A stretch of DNA of 64,000 nucleotides from Terana coerulea (Eukaryota; Basidiomycota; Agaricomycetes; Polyporales; Phanerochaetaceae). The stretch lies in NCBI GenBank assembly GCA_024811115.1, contig JAKOGH010000005.1, forward strand, positions 248,001 to 312,000. Direction: 5' to 3'. Of this stretch, positions 1 through 11,659 are shown one piece after another; position 1 is the stretch's first letter; every line of letters starts with the position of its first letter. Made by a program: the position numbers and the translations under genes. The notes under the pieces are model-generated. The model had not been told where the DNA came from and searched no databases. It saw nothing but the letters and a program-made list of their open reading frames with translations.

Positions 1-684
1 AATGCCATTTGGAACACTACTGTCGTCGACGATGTATTCGCCTACGAGACGAACGGACTTGGAAGTCGATATGTCATGGACGACGCCAACGTGCCTGTAA
101 GTGTAGCCGAAAACATACATCATCGCCCATCGCATTCAATGCTCACGACATGATAGTCACTTCTATCCCTGCCGTATCTTGGTTTCTTGAATAAGACGGA
201 TCCTGCCTATGTCGCTACCCGCAAGATCTTACTGTCCAGAAATAATCCGTACTTTGCTCAGGGGAAGACATTCGGTGGCATCGGGTGCGTGCAGACGTCG
301 CCATATCCAATGACACCATTCTCATATTCTTCACCAGTGGACCCCATGTCGACGCCTGGAATCCTTGGCCTATGTCGCAAATCTCCTGCCATATTCGGTA
401 CTGACGATGACAAGGAAATCTTGACCTCGTTGTACCTCATAGCAAACGTGAGCACTTCATGGATCGCTGCGTGGGCTGAAGACCTGATCATTACGTCATA
501 CACACAGAATACAAACGGTCTTGGACTCATCCATGAGTCTGTCGACATCTACAACACCACGTCGTACACACGGCCGTGGTTCGCCTGGGCCAACAGCTAC
601 TTTGCAGAGATGCTTTTGGACCTTGCGAGCCGCAAGCCGCAGTTGATTTTCCGGGATGCGCGGCCTTATGTTCCGGGGCAGTAA
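1..684 (+). CDS. GH125 exo-alpha-1,6-mannosidase-like protein, 3' part
   Basis: Only the C-terminal part is present; the gene enters from the left edge. Exon 1-96 encodes a stretch ending MDDANVP, a GT-AG intron spans 97-156, and the exon 157-684 continues SLLSLPYLGFLNKTDPAY to a TAA. Motifs typical of GH125 (old DUF1237, metal-independent exo-alpha-1,6-mannosidases) are visible: the MDDANVPSLLSLPYL block, GIGCVQTSPYPMTPFSYSS, GLGLIHESVDI and RPWFAWANSYFAEML near the C-terminus. The family trims alpha-1,6-linked mannose from glycans; whether this copy is secreted cannot be judged without the N-terminus. Family assignment is by recognised motifs; substrate is inferred. Confidence 0.88.
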
Positions 685-1070
685 CGGATGGCATGTGGAC
701 AGTGTGTGTCGGCGTCGGCATGGTTCTGGCTCACATCGCAGGCCGAAACACATGATCGTAATCGTTGGAATTTCTGTAGAGAACGTATGAATGTACTGTA
801 TGCAAGCACTGCTTTTAAGTGTGCGTAGGATGTGTACATACTTATCCTCCTCTGTGCCCGGAAGTCAGAACTTGGCCATACGAAGCTGGCTCTGGTTGGC
901 TCGGGAATAATAAGAAGAGATGCCAAGATGGCAACATGTCCGGATATGGCTCTCGATGGGCGATCTATGGCAACTTTGTCATGTTCGAACTGGTGGCACT
1001 GCGCCTGCGCTCGACTATTTACATAACTTGAACCTAGACCTCCATCATCATCGTTGCCCGCTACACTTCA

Positions 1071-3612
1071 ATGTCTACCGTCCCTCGAGAGGTTGGAACG
1101 CTCATAGCTGTGATTCTCAAAGCGGTGTGTGTAACATTTTTAGCCAATGCTGTCAGCTCTTGCTCAGTACGCCACTGCATGACAGAGGAATCTTCCCAAC
1201 AAACGACACATAGGAAAGCAAGATCCATACTGCCAGGTATCATTCAATGGGCAGCAACGCAAAACGAAGCCAATAAAACGCGGCGGGCAGCACCCAGAGT
1301 GGGACGAAGAGGTCCGTTTCACGTTGTTCGAGGACGAGTCGGAGGCACCTGGAGTCATAGGGCCGAACGGAACCCCACCTCCACCACCACCTAAGAAAAC
1401 CAATGGCCCTCCGAAGATTCAGGGTGGGAGGTTCATGGATCTGGCGTGTTACGCTGTGGACGTCAGGGAGCCGGACTTGATTGGAGAGACCCAGGTGGAC
1501 TTGACAGAGGTGCTGACCAAAGGGGAGACAGATGGTGCGTCGCTGCTGCTGCTATTCACACTTCGGCCTGCTAATGCCGTATAGAATGGTTCACTTTGAT
1601 GAACAAGGACAAGTACTGCGGAGAAGTCTACCTCGAGCTCACGTTCTGGTCGAATGTACGTGCACGTCAACTGTTCCATTCCGTTTGCTCACATGTTCGT
1701 CACAGGAGCCTGCGCCTGCCAAGAAAGCTGCGAAGCCGAAGGCCAAAAAGCAGTACGGTGGACCAGGGTCCTTTGTTGCCTCTGATGAACCGACGTCTTC
1801 GCAAAGTCTCACGTCCTCTTTGAGCACCAGTACTGGAGGCTCGTGGCAGTCATGGCAATCCGATTCTCGCCAATCCATCCCTTCGTCGCTGCGGCCGTCA
1901 AGTTCTATGGCACAAATTGATCTGTACACAGCCCCGTATGAGACGAACCGGTCACATAATAGCTTGTCATCGATGGACTCTCTTGCGGGCGAAATGGGCC
2001 AGTTAAACGTTCAAGACCCGAGCCATTTGAATAGACGTACAAGTTTACCGGTATGTCATTTGCTTAATGCCAACTCCGAGGTGTACTAAACCACTTCCCA
2101 TAGCCTATGTCAAGTGGGTTCCAGCCAATACAGCCTTCAGGATCCAGTTACATGGAATCACAACATCGTCACAACAGCTATGATGCATACTCCACGTACT
2201 CAAATGATAATTCTTACGACTACAATCGACCAGTTACTCCGGATTCAGCCGCCTATCCACCGTATCCGCAGAACCCGCCTCCACCACAGGCACAACCGGG
2301 AGGCTACTATCCACCTTATGAGTCGCAGACGCCAGCGCGCCCTCCTTCAGCGTATCCAGGTGGGAGGCATCCTAGGCATAGTCTACCTACAGCCTCTTCA
2401 GGCTTTGTGCCGATTCCTCAGGCCACACCTGCGCCGTCCAGCTTCGCGCCTTTAACGCAGCAAAGCACGGGGTACTACCCCCTGTCTCCGCCACACCAGC
2501 TCCCCCATCGCATTATGGCGCGCTCCATCAACCAGGACAGCCGCCACAGTCCAGTCTTTATTACCCTCAGCCACCGCCGGCAGGTCCTGCTCCGACGCCC
2601 GCACCGTCTAACTATTCTGTGGCTCCCCAGCAGCATTACACAGGTGCATCTGGTTATGCTCTTCCAGCTTCTTACAGCTCGATACCACAGTCTCAATCTG
2701 GATACCAATATCCCTTACCGTCCCCCATCTGCTGCGCCTCCTCAAACTCACTATCCGCCACCACCCGGGACCGCATCTGCTCCACCGACTATGAATGGCT
2801 CAGGACAGCATCCTCTTCCTACACCACCGCCGCCACCGCCTGCTCCTCCGCTACACCATACTCAGTCGGCTCCGCCCGTACCTGAGCATGCTGGTTATGT
2901 AGACCAGGGACACGCGCTTGTACCCCCGCCTCCGCCAATTATTCACGGCAATCCATCTCCTGTTAGTGCTGGAGGATCAAGGCCGTTGCCCGTTCCTGGT
3001 CAAAGCCAGGTTGTCCGGCGACGTCACTCAGTGATTGGGATGCAGCCTCAACCTGTCCCACCCAACCACTCAGGACCGCAGCCCAGCAGTTATTCGCCTT
3101 ACAGTCACATCCCGCCGCCACCGCCGTTGTCCGCCAGCGTCTCTACATCCTCAGTGTATAATCCCCCAAGGCCGCCTCCGGGACCGCCTGTAAATGGATC
3201 ACTGCCGTACCCTCCAAGCAACCAACTGGCTGCAGTACCTGGCCCGCCTCCGCTTCCGCCAGCGCGTGCGCCATCCCGTGCAATGTCGCAGTCTTCTCAG
3301 TATGGCGTACCGACAAGGCAGACGAGTCTTAGCCACACGTCGCCCGTGTATGCGACCCCCGGGCAGAACACGCCCCCGCAGTACCCTCCTCCTCAACAAA
3401 GCATGTACCAGCAGGTACCGCCGCCGCCACCGCTGTCGACTTTCCAGAGCCATACGATGGCCCTCGCGGCGTCGTCGTTCCACCCGGCGCAGCAGCAGCA
3501 GCCACCACAGGCACCGTCGCAAACACCGTACCCTGGGCCGTTGCCTGTTCCGCCCCAAATCCCTTCAAGCCAGAGCCACGGATACTCGGTAGTGAGCGGA
3601 AGCTGGCAGTAA
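1071..3612 (+). CDS. C2-domain, proline-rich Inn1/Fic1-like cytokinesis protein
   Basis: Five exons: 1071-1124, 1186-1534, 1585-1655, 1706-2050, 2104-3612, about 775 residues. Residues 1-130 form a C2 domain (opening MSTVPREVGTLIAVILKA, then RNLPNKRHIGKQDPYC, PEWDEEVRFTLFED and VDLTEVLTKGE). The rest is a long disordered tail rich in Pro, Tyr, Gln and Ser with many PPPPP runs, suited to SH3-domain partners. This is the layout of yeast Inn1 and fission yeast Fic1, which act at the division site with the contractile ring and F-BAR proteins. In the tail the frame breaks twice and returns: codons between about 2480 and 2722 read as Pro-rich protein only in the neighbouring frame, with C5 runs at 2478-2482 or 2502-2506 (one base short) and 2722-2726 (one base long). 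Identification is good; the exact role is inferred. Confidence 0.85.
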
Positions 3613-3826
3613 GGTGCTGGATTGTGTGGATTGTTGCTGGTTTCGCGGCGATTTTCCGAACGTTAGTCTCGCATGGTTGTGTTGCATCGTAACTGGCTTG
3701 GAAGAACACTCGTGTCATACACAATGGACACTCAAGTAGTATACATCCCGAACCCTGTTGTTTACCCTGTTGTTTAACCTAATGGACTCACGTTCGCATG
3801 TGCAATCATAATATCTATTACTCGAA

Positions 3827-4033
3827 GCGTCACGATGGTGGTGTCTGGCTGTCTATAGGTTTCGCAGCAGCCATCTCTTCTAGGTGGGCTTTCTTCCACT
3901 GCGCTATGGCGGTCTCTGTGGGAACAATACCCCGTCGACTCAGCTCTATCCTGGCCTCCTTCCGAATCGCGCCTTCCTGCAAGCGTTCTGCGGCCTCCAG
4001 TGACTGCAGTGCGCTTTCAGCGTAAATGACCAA
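3827..4033 (-). CDS. Possible small hypothetical protein (last exon)
   Basis: An open stretch on the minus strand codes for an Ala/Glu-rich helix-forming segment beginning MVIYAESALQSLEAAERLQ and ending PIDSQTPPS. The same frame stays open upstream through RVRDWPEPAAAIFGL to about 4079, preceded by a CACAG that could be a splice acceptor, so this may be the last exon of a small gene starting further right. I do not recognise the family and could not build a convincing first exon; several short frames upstream stop quickly. It lies 3' of the C2 gene in tail-to-tail orientation. It may also be chance. Confidence 0.3.
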
Positions 4034-4585
4034 GCCAAAGATGGCGGCTGCAGGTTCGGGCCAGTCGCGGACGCGCTGTGTCAGTCACGGTGCCGTACTG
4101 CAGACGAAGAGCCACTGACAAGTTGAGACGAGGAACCCCTTGAAAGCTAGCGTCTGGCGTCTGCAAGTATGGTCAGAGTCATCCGTCCGTCAACGCGCAG
4201 GATTATAAGACTCGCCTGAAGAAGGGCCAAGTGTAGTGCCCAACGATTGCTGCTCCGAGTCCGAGTCCCGTGAACTTGACAGCGCCTTCGACACCGGCCC
4301 TAAATTGAACTTCGTAGGCTCTCTGCCCCCTCGCGTGACGCTGCGCCCTGTCCATGACCTAACTACGCAAAGAATAAGGAGTGTTCTGGGGACTGGCACG
4401 CAGTGGAAGTGTGAAGGCAGGAAGCGGCCGGGCGCCTGTCTCCCGAAGGCGTACCGCAGATCTCGATCCCGATCCCTCTGGGCGTCTCCGTGGACCGTGC
4501 CGGCATGCCCCTTGGTGGCGCCTCCGACGGGCGTCCACAACATCTTCGCCCGGACGTCCATCTCGCCCGGCCTTTGCGCGCAGAC
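4034..4585. other. Intergenic, no supported gene
   Basis: No protein-like frame on either strand was recognised apart from possible 5' coding or leader sequence of the following uS14m gene: its frame is open back to 4415 and carries an in-frame ATG at 4505. Confidence 0.5.
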
Positions 4586-4953
4586 ATGGTGCGCCCGAAC
4601 TTCAACATCCGCGTCCTGCGCGACATGAAGGCCCGCCAGGGCGTCGCCGACAACGAGGTCGCCCGCCGCGCGTACCTGTTCGTCGCGCGCAACCAGGCGC
4701 TGCCGCCGCAGGTCCGTTACCAGGCGCAGCTGCAGCTCAACACGTTCGGGAGATACACCCGGCCGACGACGGTCAAGAACCGGTGCACGGAGACGGGCAG
4801 GGGGCGTGGCGTTCTTAGCGAGTTCGGTCTGTGCAGGGTGAGTGCTTGTCGGTGGTTTCTTCACTTTTCGGCGGGCTGACGTAGTATTAGTTCCAATTCC
4901 GTTTGAAGGCACTCAATGGAGAGATTCCTGGCGTAGTGAAGGGATCGTGGTAG
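4586..4953 (+). CDS. MRP2: Mitochondrial small-subunit ribosomal protein uS14m
   Basis: Exon 4586-4837, intron 4838-4890, exon 4891-4953, giving 104 residues. The sequence matches uS14m of fungal mitochondria: NIRVLRDMKAR near the start, AYLFVARNQALPPQVRYQAQLQL in the middle, then TVKNRCTETGRGRGV, SEFGLCR, and after the intron FQFRLKALNGEIPGVVKGSW. It binds 16S-like rRNA in the head of the mitoribosomal small subunit. The start at 4586 has a good context (cagacATGg) and agrees with the conserved beginning of the family; an in-frame ATG at 4505, with the frame open to 4415, would add a short leader and could be the true start. Family call is firm. Confidence 0.9.
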
Positions 4954-5191
4954 ACGGAGCAGTATGTTGCTCATAATGGCATTGCGAAACATAACACTGA
5001 TATTTTTCATTCAAGTGTACTTAGACTGTTCGCTGAGCTATACAACTCTATACAGTATAGGCCTATCAATCTAATCCGACTGAGCACACTTAGCGTGAAA
5101 GCAACGAGGTACAGAACAAGCGAGACAACATGAGATATAATGGAGACAATGGCCGCAATAGTGTTCGTGTACGGCCAGTTTAAAAAGAAAC

Positions 5192-7203
5192 CTACGCCGT
5201 GCCTTCCGTTGTGACATAATCCGCAGCGAGCAGCTCTGGCTCGCCTCGTTCTCGTCGCCACCTGTTGGCGACGGTGAGTGTGGCGGGGTCGACAAGGAAC
5301 CTACATGCGGAACGTCAATCAGAAGTCACGCAATAACATTGTAAGCTTACTTGTAGCGTTGCAACCATGACTCGCTAATCTCCCAATTACCGTGGGCGAG
5401 CACGTCGTCTCCATGGATCGTAATGGCATTTCGGTAGTCATGCAGACAGTCCACCAAGTCAAAGCGGCCTGCGTTCGAGGATGGGGCGACGTTTACAACT
5501 TTTCAAATTAGGTCTGACAGTGGCGTGGCGCACCTCGTAACAAGATCATGCGGTCGCGGAGTTCGGGATGCAGGATGCTGTCAATGACGCTTTCTGCACC
5601 GGTGTGAGTGCTGGTCTAAAACATTACTCATATCAACCTACCGTGAGGAACAGTCCTGAAGGAACATATATTTTGATCAGCACCGCTTCGTTTTCTCCCG
5701 GAACCTTCTGACTTACCGTTGAACAAGGGTGGGACGCAGAGAAGACGGTAGGCAATATGCGCTGTTTCTCTTGTAGTTATCGAGATGATACCTAGCAACA
5801 AACCTGAGTTCTTTGACCGGCATTTCATATGAAGCAGTACGGACTGGATGAGCTTGTAAGCCTCGTGTCGCTTGGGATCCTGGTCGTCATCGGTAGGAGC
5901 TGCTGCCGGGCGGACAGAGCCAGATCCAGAGGTCGGTGGCTGCGGACCCCTGGGGGCAGGCATCGTAGTCGCGTTCGAGACCATAGACATGCCGGACAGC
6001 GCGGGGTCGACGTTCACGTTCATGGGAGGCATGTAAGGCGCCGGTGGGTACGGATTACCGCTTGTACCTGAAGGGCCAGCGTAGCCGTTGTTTGGCGGCG
6101 AGGTCGGAGGTACGAACATCGGGGAACCTCCCGCACCACGCAAGAGCTCATTGAACATGTTGCTGCTGTCCTGGGCACCTCGCGAGGACTGCGATGTATA
6201 GAGACCATTGGTGGGTATCGGGGGCACCCCTTGGTTGAGAGGGACCAGTAGAGGGTATCCGTCGCGTTCGCCATCGGCAGAAGACTCACCAGGACCGCGA
6301 GCACGTTTGGCCCGACCGGTGCCGGCGTCGTCCTCAGATGTGCGTTTCTGCGAAGTCGAGGCCCCAGGAGAGGGGTTTTGAGGTTCTTCTCGCTTGTGCC
6401 GTTGGTAACTTTCCCAGGCGGTGTCCGTCTCTGAGCGGTTCACAAAGTTGTTAAAGTCGGTCATGTCCCATCCCAGCTTGGGCAAGAGCCCTCCGGCGCC
6501 TTCGCCGATGAAGTTGCTGAGACTTCTGAGCAACTGGCGAAGCACTTGGTTCTCCTGCATGAGATCTGCGCGGATGTCAACACCCTCGCAAAGCCACAAC
6601 AGCGTGTCTCATACCTTTCATGATCTTTCTCAGCTGAGTGAGCGCTTCATCCTTTCCGCCCGAAAGAATCTCGACGCTGGCCTCGAGGTCGCGAATCTGG
6701 CGCAGGTGTCAATATGCGCATTGCAATGTAGAAGCGTGCGACGCACCCGCTGCTGCTTCCGCAGACGAAACTCACGCTGAGCGATGCGGTTCTGATCACG
6801 CCGTGCAGCTTGCGAGCTGGATCAACCACGGTCGTAAGCATGATCACGACGCGTAGAGAGAATGTCTCGCACTTTGGGTTTTTCTTCCTCCCGGGCCTTC
6901 CCGCAGGAATGGTGCCGTCGCCCACAGAGTCGCCGTCAGAGTCCTGCAGAGTTTCACGGACGGGCGTGTCTGGTGAGCTTATGCCATGGGCCCCAGTACG
7001 TAAGAAGGCTTACTCCGTCAAAGTCGTTCGACATGCTGCGCTCTCTGGCTTGTGCTGGCATATTCACGCAAATTGGAGGGGTACTCGGGTTCAACTGTGC
7101 GCGAATTTCGCGGATTAACAGATGCTGGAGGGGTTGTAGATGACGGGAGGGAATCAAGCTGAGGGAAATCTGCTGAGTAATGGAGGACGTCTGCTGTCGG
7201 CAT
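5192..7203 (-). CDS. bZIP transcription factor with DUF3425-like C-terminus
   Basis: A multi-exon gene. The basic region is assembled across introns as GRKKNPN, then QAARRDQNRIAQREFRLRKQQR (the NxxAQxxFR signature), followed by a leucine zipper IRDLEASVEIL, LTQLRKIMKDLMQENQVLRQLL around 6540-6850. A middle region is Pro/Ser-rich. Small 3' exons encode YHLDNYKRNSAYCLPSSLRPTLVQR, SVIDSILHPELRDRMILLR, FDLVDCLHDYRNAITIHGDD and a last exon ending TTEGTA with TAG at 5192, resembling the DUF3425 region found in fungal bZIPs. The start at 7203 (MPTADVLHYSADFPQ) is the best candidate but the first splice junctions near 6990-7090 are not settled: more than one pairing keeps the frame. It presumably binds TGA-type promoter sites in the nucleus; target genes are unknown. 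Confidence 0.8.
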
Positions 7204-8717
7204 CGGCTAACAGGCCGGCCGCATCTGATCCGGAATCACGGCCGCAGCCGCATTTGGCCGTTGTATTCGTTCATGCTTTGCATCCAACCAGCTGCAAAGC
7301 GCAGAACGCTGCGTGCGGTACGTCAAGAGCAGGAGGCCCGGCACTCTATCTGGCGGAACGGCGCCGCAAGATGTGCTCAGCGGATGAGAGCATCTACCTG
7401 TTTCTCCCGAAGACTGACCGTTTTCCTGGAATTATATCGGTCGTCGCGTACCGTGGCGCTCTACACGTTTTATTTTCTACAAACGTTAACCTACGAACAC
7501 AGCCTCCAAACGCCAATCGTTGTTGTACCGGAAATGACTCTAGTATCGACAGGCAAGATCTCATTTCTTTGCGTGTCCTTGTACTTGCTCTGATCCTTTA
7601 TACCGTACAGATTACTTCAGAGTCGGTGAATATTACTCTTTTGCCCTCGGCGTGCTCGAACAGCGGTGTGTTTCCTCCGAGGCCTCGTGTAGAGTCAAAC
7701 AGTCCACGTCGCAACTACGCACATCACATTTCAGTGTCGGGCAATGTGCTATTGTGCCACAGGCCCTCGCCCATGTTGTTGGATCCACATACCTTGTTGA
7801 GTCGTCATCAACACGACCTCGGGCGTGCCAGGTGAGGGTCATTTTGACTATTCGTCGTCCGCTAACTTCTTCCACCTGCTAGGAGACCGTTTTCTACTCC
7901 CGCTGATTGAGTTGGGTCTGACTCATGACGATGGGTATGATGACCCCCTTCAGACTCAATCGAAGCTTCGGGTCTCGAATTGAGGACTCGGGATCTCACT
8001 GTGGAAGATCTACCTCGCCCGCGGAATTCATTGCATTCTCCCTGCCCGACACTCGCCAGCCACGCGTCTTCTGCAATGTCCTGAATTCCGAATGAGCGGG
8101 CATTATCTCTATGCACGATCCGTATCCGGACCATAACTCGTGTTGCGGAAACACCGTCCCCATCGATAAGGTTATCGGCCCCCATAGAGTTCCAGGACCC
8201 TAGCAGTGCTCCAGCGTATTCTCGGGCACCCTTCGCAACGTGATGTAGCCGTGCCTCGCCAGGACATGCTAAATCCAGCGTGGCCATGCGTCAGCTGCAG
8301 CTCCCGCGGATGAGCGGTCCTGCTACGGAGATGCCGGAGTATGGAAATCGCAAGGACATGCCGACACAGTCGCCCACCGTCGTGGCCAGCTCGCGACTGG
8401 GGTACAAACATGCCGCGCCGTTGCGCCAAGCCAGAAGCCCATATTTGTATTTCTCTGTCTCGGACCTGGCATGGGCATGGAAGCACCTCCGCGATTCCGC
8501 TTGCAGGCTTCCACCCTAGACGTGGGAGCGCAAAATCTTCCGTCGGCCGCATGTCGAGGATCAAACAATGGCCGTCCCCCCTGTCCATGATGCTTCTTTG
8601 TATGGTATCATAAGCCACTCAGATCTGGGACCAGGCCGCACGCGACTCGGAGTGCTACATAAGCTGGGTGAATGCCTTAGTAGCGACTATACCACTCTAC
8701 GATTTTCACTCACTACC
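7204..8717. other. 1.5-kb stretch without a supported gene
   Basis: Overlapping open frames exist on both strands (for example 7140-7835 plus, 7862-8287 and 8172-8618 minus), but none shows a domain, splice-supported extension or codon pattern I can recognise. The region is the shared 5' region of the divergent bZIP gene and the DUF6593 gene and may hold their promoters. Confidence 0.5.
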
Positions 8718-9491
8718 ATGGCAGCCGACGGCCTAGTTCTACGCTTTCATTACCCTCCGCCGACGCACACCAACGACATGCGGACGGTTCAGATCAAACA
8801 GGTCATGGTCGCTGACGGCGCGGAATCCGAGCGTGACTTATACAAGGTATCATCCAGCGCATTGGACTGGTCGTTCTTGACTGAGCACGTCTTCCAGTTC
8901 TATCACCCCGTGTTGCAAGGTTTGAACACCGGTGTAACCACCTTCCATCGCAAAAACCTAACTACAGGCATGTGGGAAGAGGCGGGGCAGATTGACTGGT
9001 CGTCACGCTCGAGCGCGGCAGTCTTCTTTGGAGGGACCGACAAGGTCAGCCGGGTGCACCGCCAGGGCATACTGATCACCAAAACGTTGGCTTGCAGGTG
9101 CACGTGCGGGAGTTGCGACGCGCGAAGAAGAATACCAGCAAGTACGCATGCATGTTGTTGCCCGCGCCGCTCGTTGGTCTGACTTGCTGCTGCCGCAATA
9201 GATCCCGTAGATTCACAGCGAACGGCTCAGAATACAAGTGGAAGTTCGCAGACAACGGCCAAGATCTCTTGGTACGCTTTGTAACCAGTTTTACAGCACA
9301 TGGGAACGTACTGAGCATTTGTCTGACAGTGCATTAGCCAGCAGCTCAGTATAAACTACGGCAAGAACGTCGCGGAGTGGTCTCAAGATAACTTGACCCT
9401 CAAGGTCACTGAACGCGGCGAGCCGATCTTAGACCGACTCGTCGTGACGCTGATACTGAACCTGTGGATGAAGGGCACCGATAACTGGTAA
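8718..9491 (+). CDS. DUF6593 domain protein (first copy)
   Basis: Four exons, 8718-9044, 9098-9141, 9202-9271 and 9342-9491, join in phase to 196 residues. The start MAADGLVLRFHYPPP is the first ATG in frame with the domain. Visible family features are WEEAGQIDWSSRSSAAVFFGG, VRELRRAKKNTSKSRRFTANGSEYKWKF, then VAEWSQDNLTLKVTERGEPILDRLVVTLILNLWMK at the C-terminus. DUF6593 proteins are expanded in mushroom-forming fungi and have no established function. The C-terminal hydrophobic stretch LDRLVVTLILNLWM is usual for the family. A second, diverged copy lies on the other strand at 20713-21547. Confidence 0.87.
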
Positions 9492-10219
9492 CATCGGACG
9501 TGTGTGTCGACAGCGTTGTATTCTGACCGTTGTAACACGGTTGTATAGTTTCGTGCGGGGTGGCTGTGCTTTTGTTTGTGCCGATATTTCCGGAAATGTA
9601 CCATGTTAATTGCCATCAACGACGAGGGATTTAATTGGAAACGCCACGAGGGCGCCGCGTAGCTACAGATTCACGCCCTCGTACAGGTACAGATGTCTGT
9701 GGCCGCCTCACGACGGCGATTGGCGATCCTGACTGGCCGTGGACGTGCGGGGGAACTGAGGCGGCATAGCGTTTGTTGGCCTCGGTAGAGATGCTACCAT
9801 CTGCGGCACCACGTTTCGTGTCAGCTCCCGGACCGTCTGCCTCACGACGCAGGCTATTCCGGACGGCAGGGCTGTGTGCGGTCGTCGTCGGTGCGTCGTC
9901 GGTAACGTTGGGTCCCTTGGCGGGCGCCTTGATGTCGGTCGCATCTCCTTGTCGACGGGCGTTGTACGAGCCTTGTCTTATCGACCAAGTGATACATGTC
10001 GTCCTTTCGTTCGCATGATATTGTATTCTGATTGTCTCCAGTATTGTTACACATAACGCCTCCGCACTATGACACGCACAATACGGACACACACATCCAG
10101 CCCATGGCAACCGCCCCATTCTCCCGGCGCCGTCGCCAGGGTACTGCCCTCCGTCGATTATAATACGCGAGCTGGAGCGGACGCCGAGTGCTTTGCCTCT
10201 GGCCTTCTGCTTCGCCACC
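9492..10219. other. Intergenic, no supported gene
   Basis: A 220-codon open frame on the minus strand (9631-10293) crosses the start of the next gene and has low-complexity Arg/Pro-rich composition typical of an antisense shadow; nothing else is seen. Confidence 0.5.
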
Positions 10220-11203
10220 ATGACCACCTTGCCGTCCTTCGTCGAGCTTATGTCCTCCCTCGGTCTGGAGAACAGCGGCCCCGCGGACAGCACCGCGCAA
10301 GAGGACAGCGCCTTCCTGCGCGGACACTCGCGGTCCTCGTCCTACTCCTCGACCATTTCCCAGTCAAGTGGCGGTTCAGTCGAGCCCAACAGCGATTATG
10401 AGATGTCGGAGAGTGGGGCGCCGTACATCGTCATTTCCGAATCCGAGACCCCCACCGTCGTACGAGACACGGCGGACAACATCGAGCATCGCAGGTATCG
10501 TATGCGATACTCGCCGTATACTCCTGCTATTGTGAGTCCACCATATGCCCACTTCGGCGCTTGTTCATAATGAATTGACACTGCTTTGACAATAGTCGCA
10601 CATTAGGCGCAGTAGCCTGCCTATTGTCAACCAAGACAGCCTCCAGGGGCACCCCCCAGAGTGAGTAACCTGCACCTTTTTGTCGAGTCGTGCTAACATG
10701 AGGCTGCCTAGGCGCTTTCGAGCTCGCCACGGTCATTGTCGCCGTTGCGAAGCATTGGACGTCGAACGTCCAACAATAGCCTCCTCAGCCGGCGTCAGGA
10801 GAAAAAACTGACTCTAGACGCGGGCCTCATTGCAAACACGCCCATCTCTTCCTTCGTTCGGTTGCGCAGCCCGCAGTCATCGCCCATCTCACCCACCTTC
10901 CCCAACCGCCCGCGCCGGCGCTCGTCCAGTCCCTCGCTACCGGTGTCCATACCAACTCTCCCAACGTTCATCTTCCCATCCTTGCCTGAAGACCCTGCGC
11001 CGCAGTCCTCGGACACTGACGACGACATGCCGTCGGATACCAAGGCGACGCGCCTGGGCCCTGCCGCACGCCGCTCACGCAAGCGGCGGACCGCGAAGAA
11101 CAGCACGTCGAGCACGTCCGGACTGGATGAGCTCGCCGAGGCGTCCTGCAGGGCTCTGGCAGCCGAGAAGCGGCATCGCCGCCGCATTTCACCTCTTGCT
11201 TGA
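10220..11203 (+). CDS. Ser/Pro-rich hypothetical protein
   Basis: Exons 10220-10531, 10596-10660 and 10723-11203 give 285 residues with all phases consistent, which supports the model. The protein opens MTTLPSFVELMSSLGLENSG and is then rich in Ser, Pro and Arg: SRSSSYSSTISQSSGGS, FVRLRSPQSSPISPTFPNRP, RRRSSSPSLPV, and a basic C-terminal part with RRSRKRRTAKNSTSSTSGLDEL and EKRHRRRISPLA. No domain is recognised. Several basic clusters could serve as nuclear localisation signals and many SP/RxxS sites look phosphorylatable; this is inference. It is probably a fungal-lineage disordered protein. Confidence 0.7.
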
Positions 11204-11659
11204 CCGCAACCCACATCCTTCGCTCTTCGCACCTCCGCTCATCGTGTTCCAAATATCATTGTATCCTATTGCAGCTGTATCTTATAGTTTATTTAAGTAT
11301 TCGCCGTCTCGCAATGCTTCTTTCGCTTCCATCCAGGAGCATTCGCTTCCGCTCTCTGTTGGGCTTTTGTTGCATACCCTCATTTCGTTCATTGTCGTGA
11401 GATCTTCGCTGCACGCCTCACCGCCCACATTCATTGCTCTCGTCGTCGTGTTCACCCTTGCATGGACTCTTTGCCATTCGTTACAGAAGAAACCATCCTC
11501 ACAGAGCATCTCGTCCATCGATACCACTGTCGTTTCTTGCAACCTCCACAACTGTCTCACCTTCGCACACTCAGTCTGTACACAAAAAACAAAAAGGCCA
11601 TGTTCCAAATACACAAACCATTGTATACATCTTTGCTCGAGAATCCTTGAGATCTACGC
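11204..11659. other. 3' regions between convergent genes
   Basis: Pyrimidine-rich sequence, probably the 3' untranslated regions of the converging 10.2-kb gene and the G-patch gene. No gene is supported. Confidence 0.5.

Noticed and set aside
4190..4912. A 240-codon minus frame across the uS14m gene
   Set aside because: The plus strand carries an unmistakable ribosomal protein; the minus frame is its shadow.
7140..8618. Several 130-230-codon frames on both strands as possible genes
   Set aside because: They overlap one another in different frames, have no recognised motif, and no in-phase splice partners were found.
9631..10293. A 220-codon minus-strand frame
   Set aside because: It is Arg/Pro-rich, lies antisense to the start of the 10.2-kb gene, and shows no domain.
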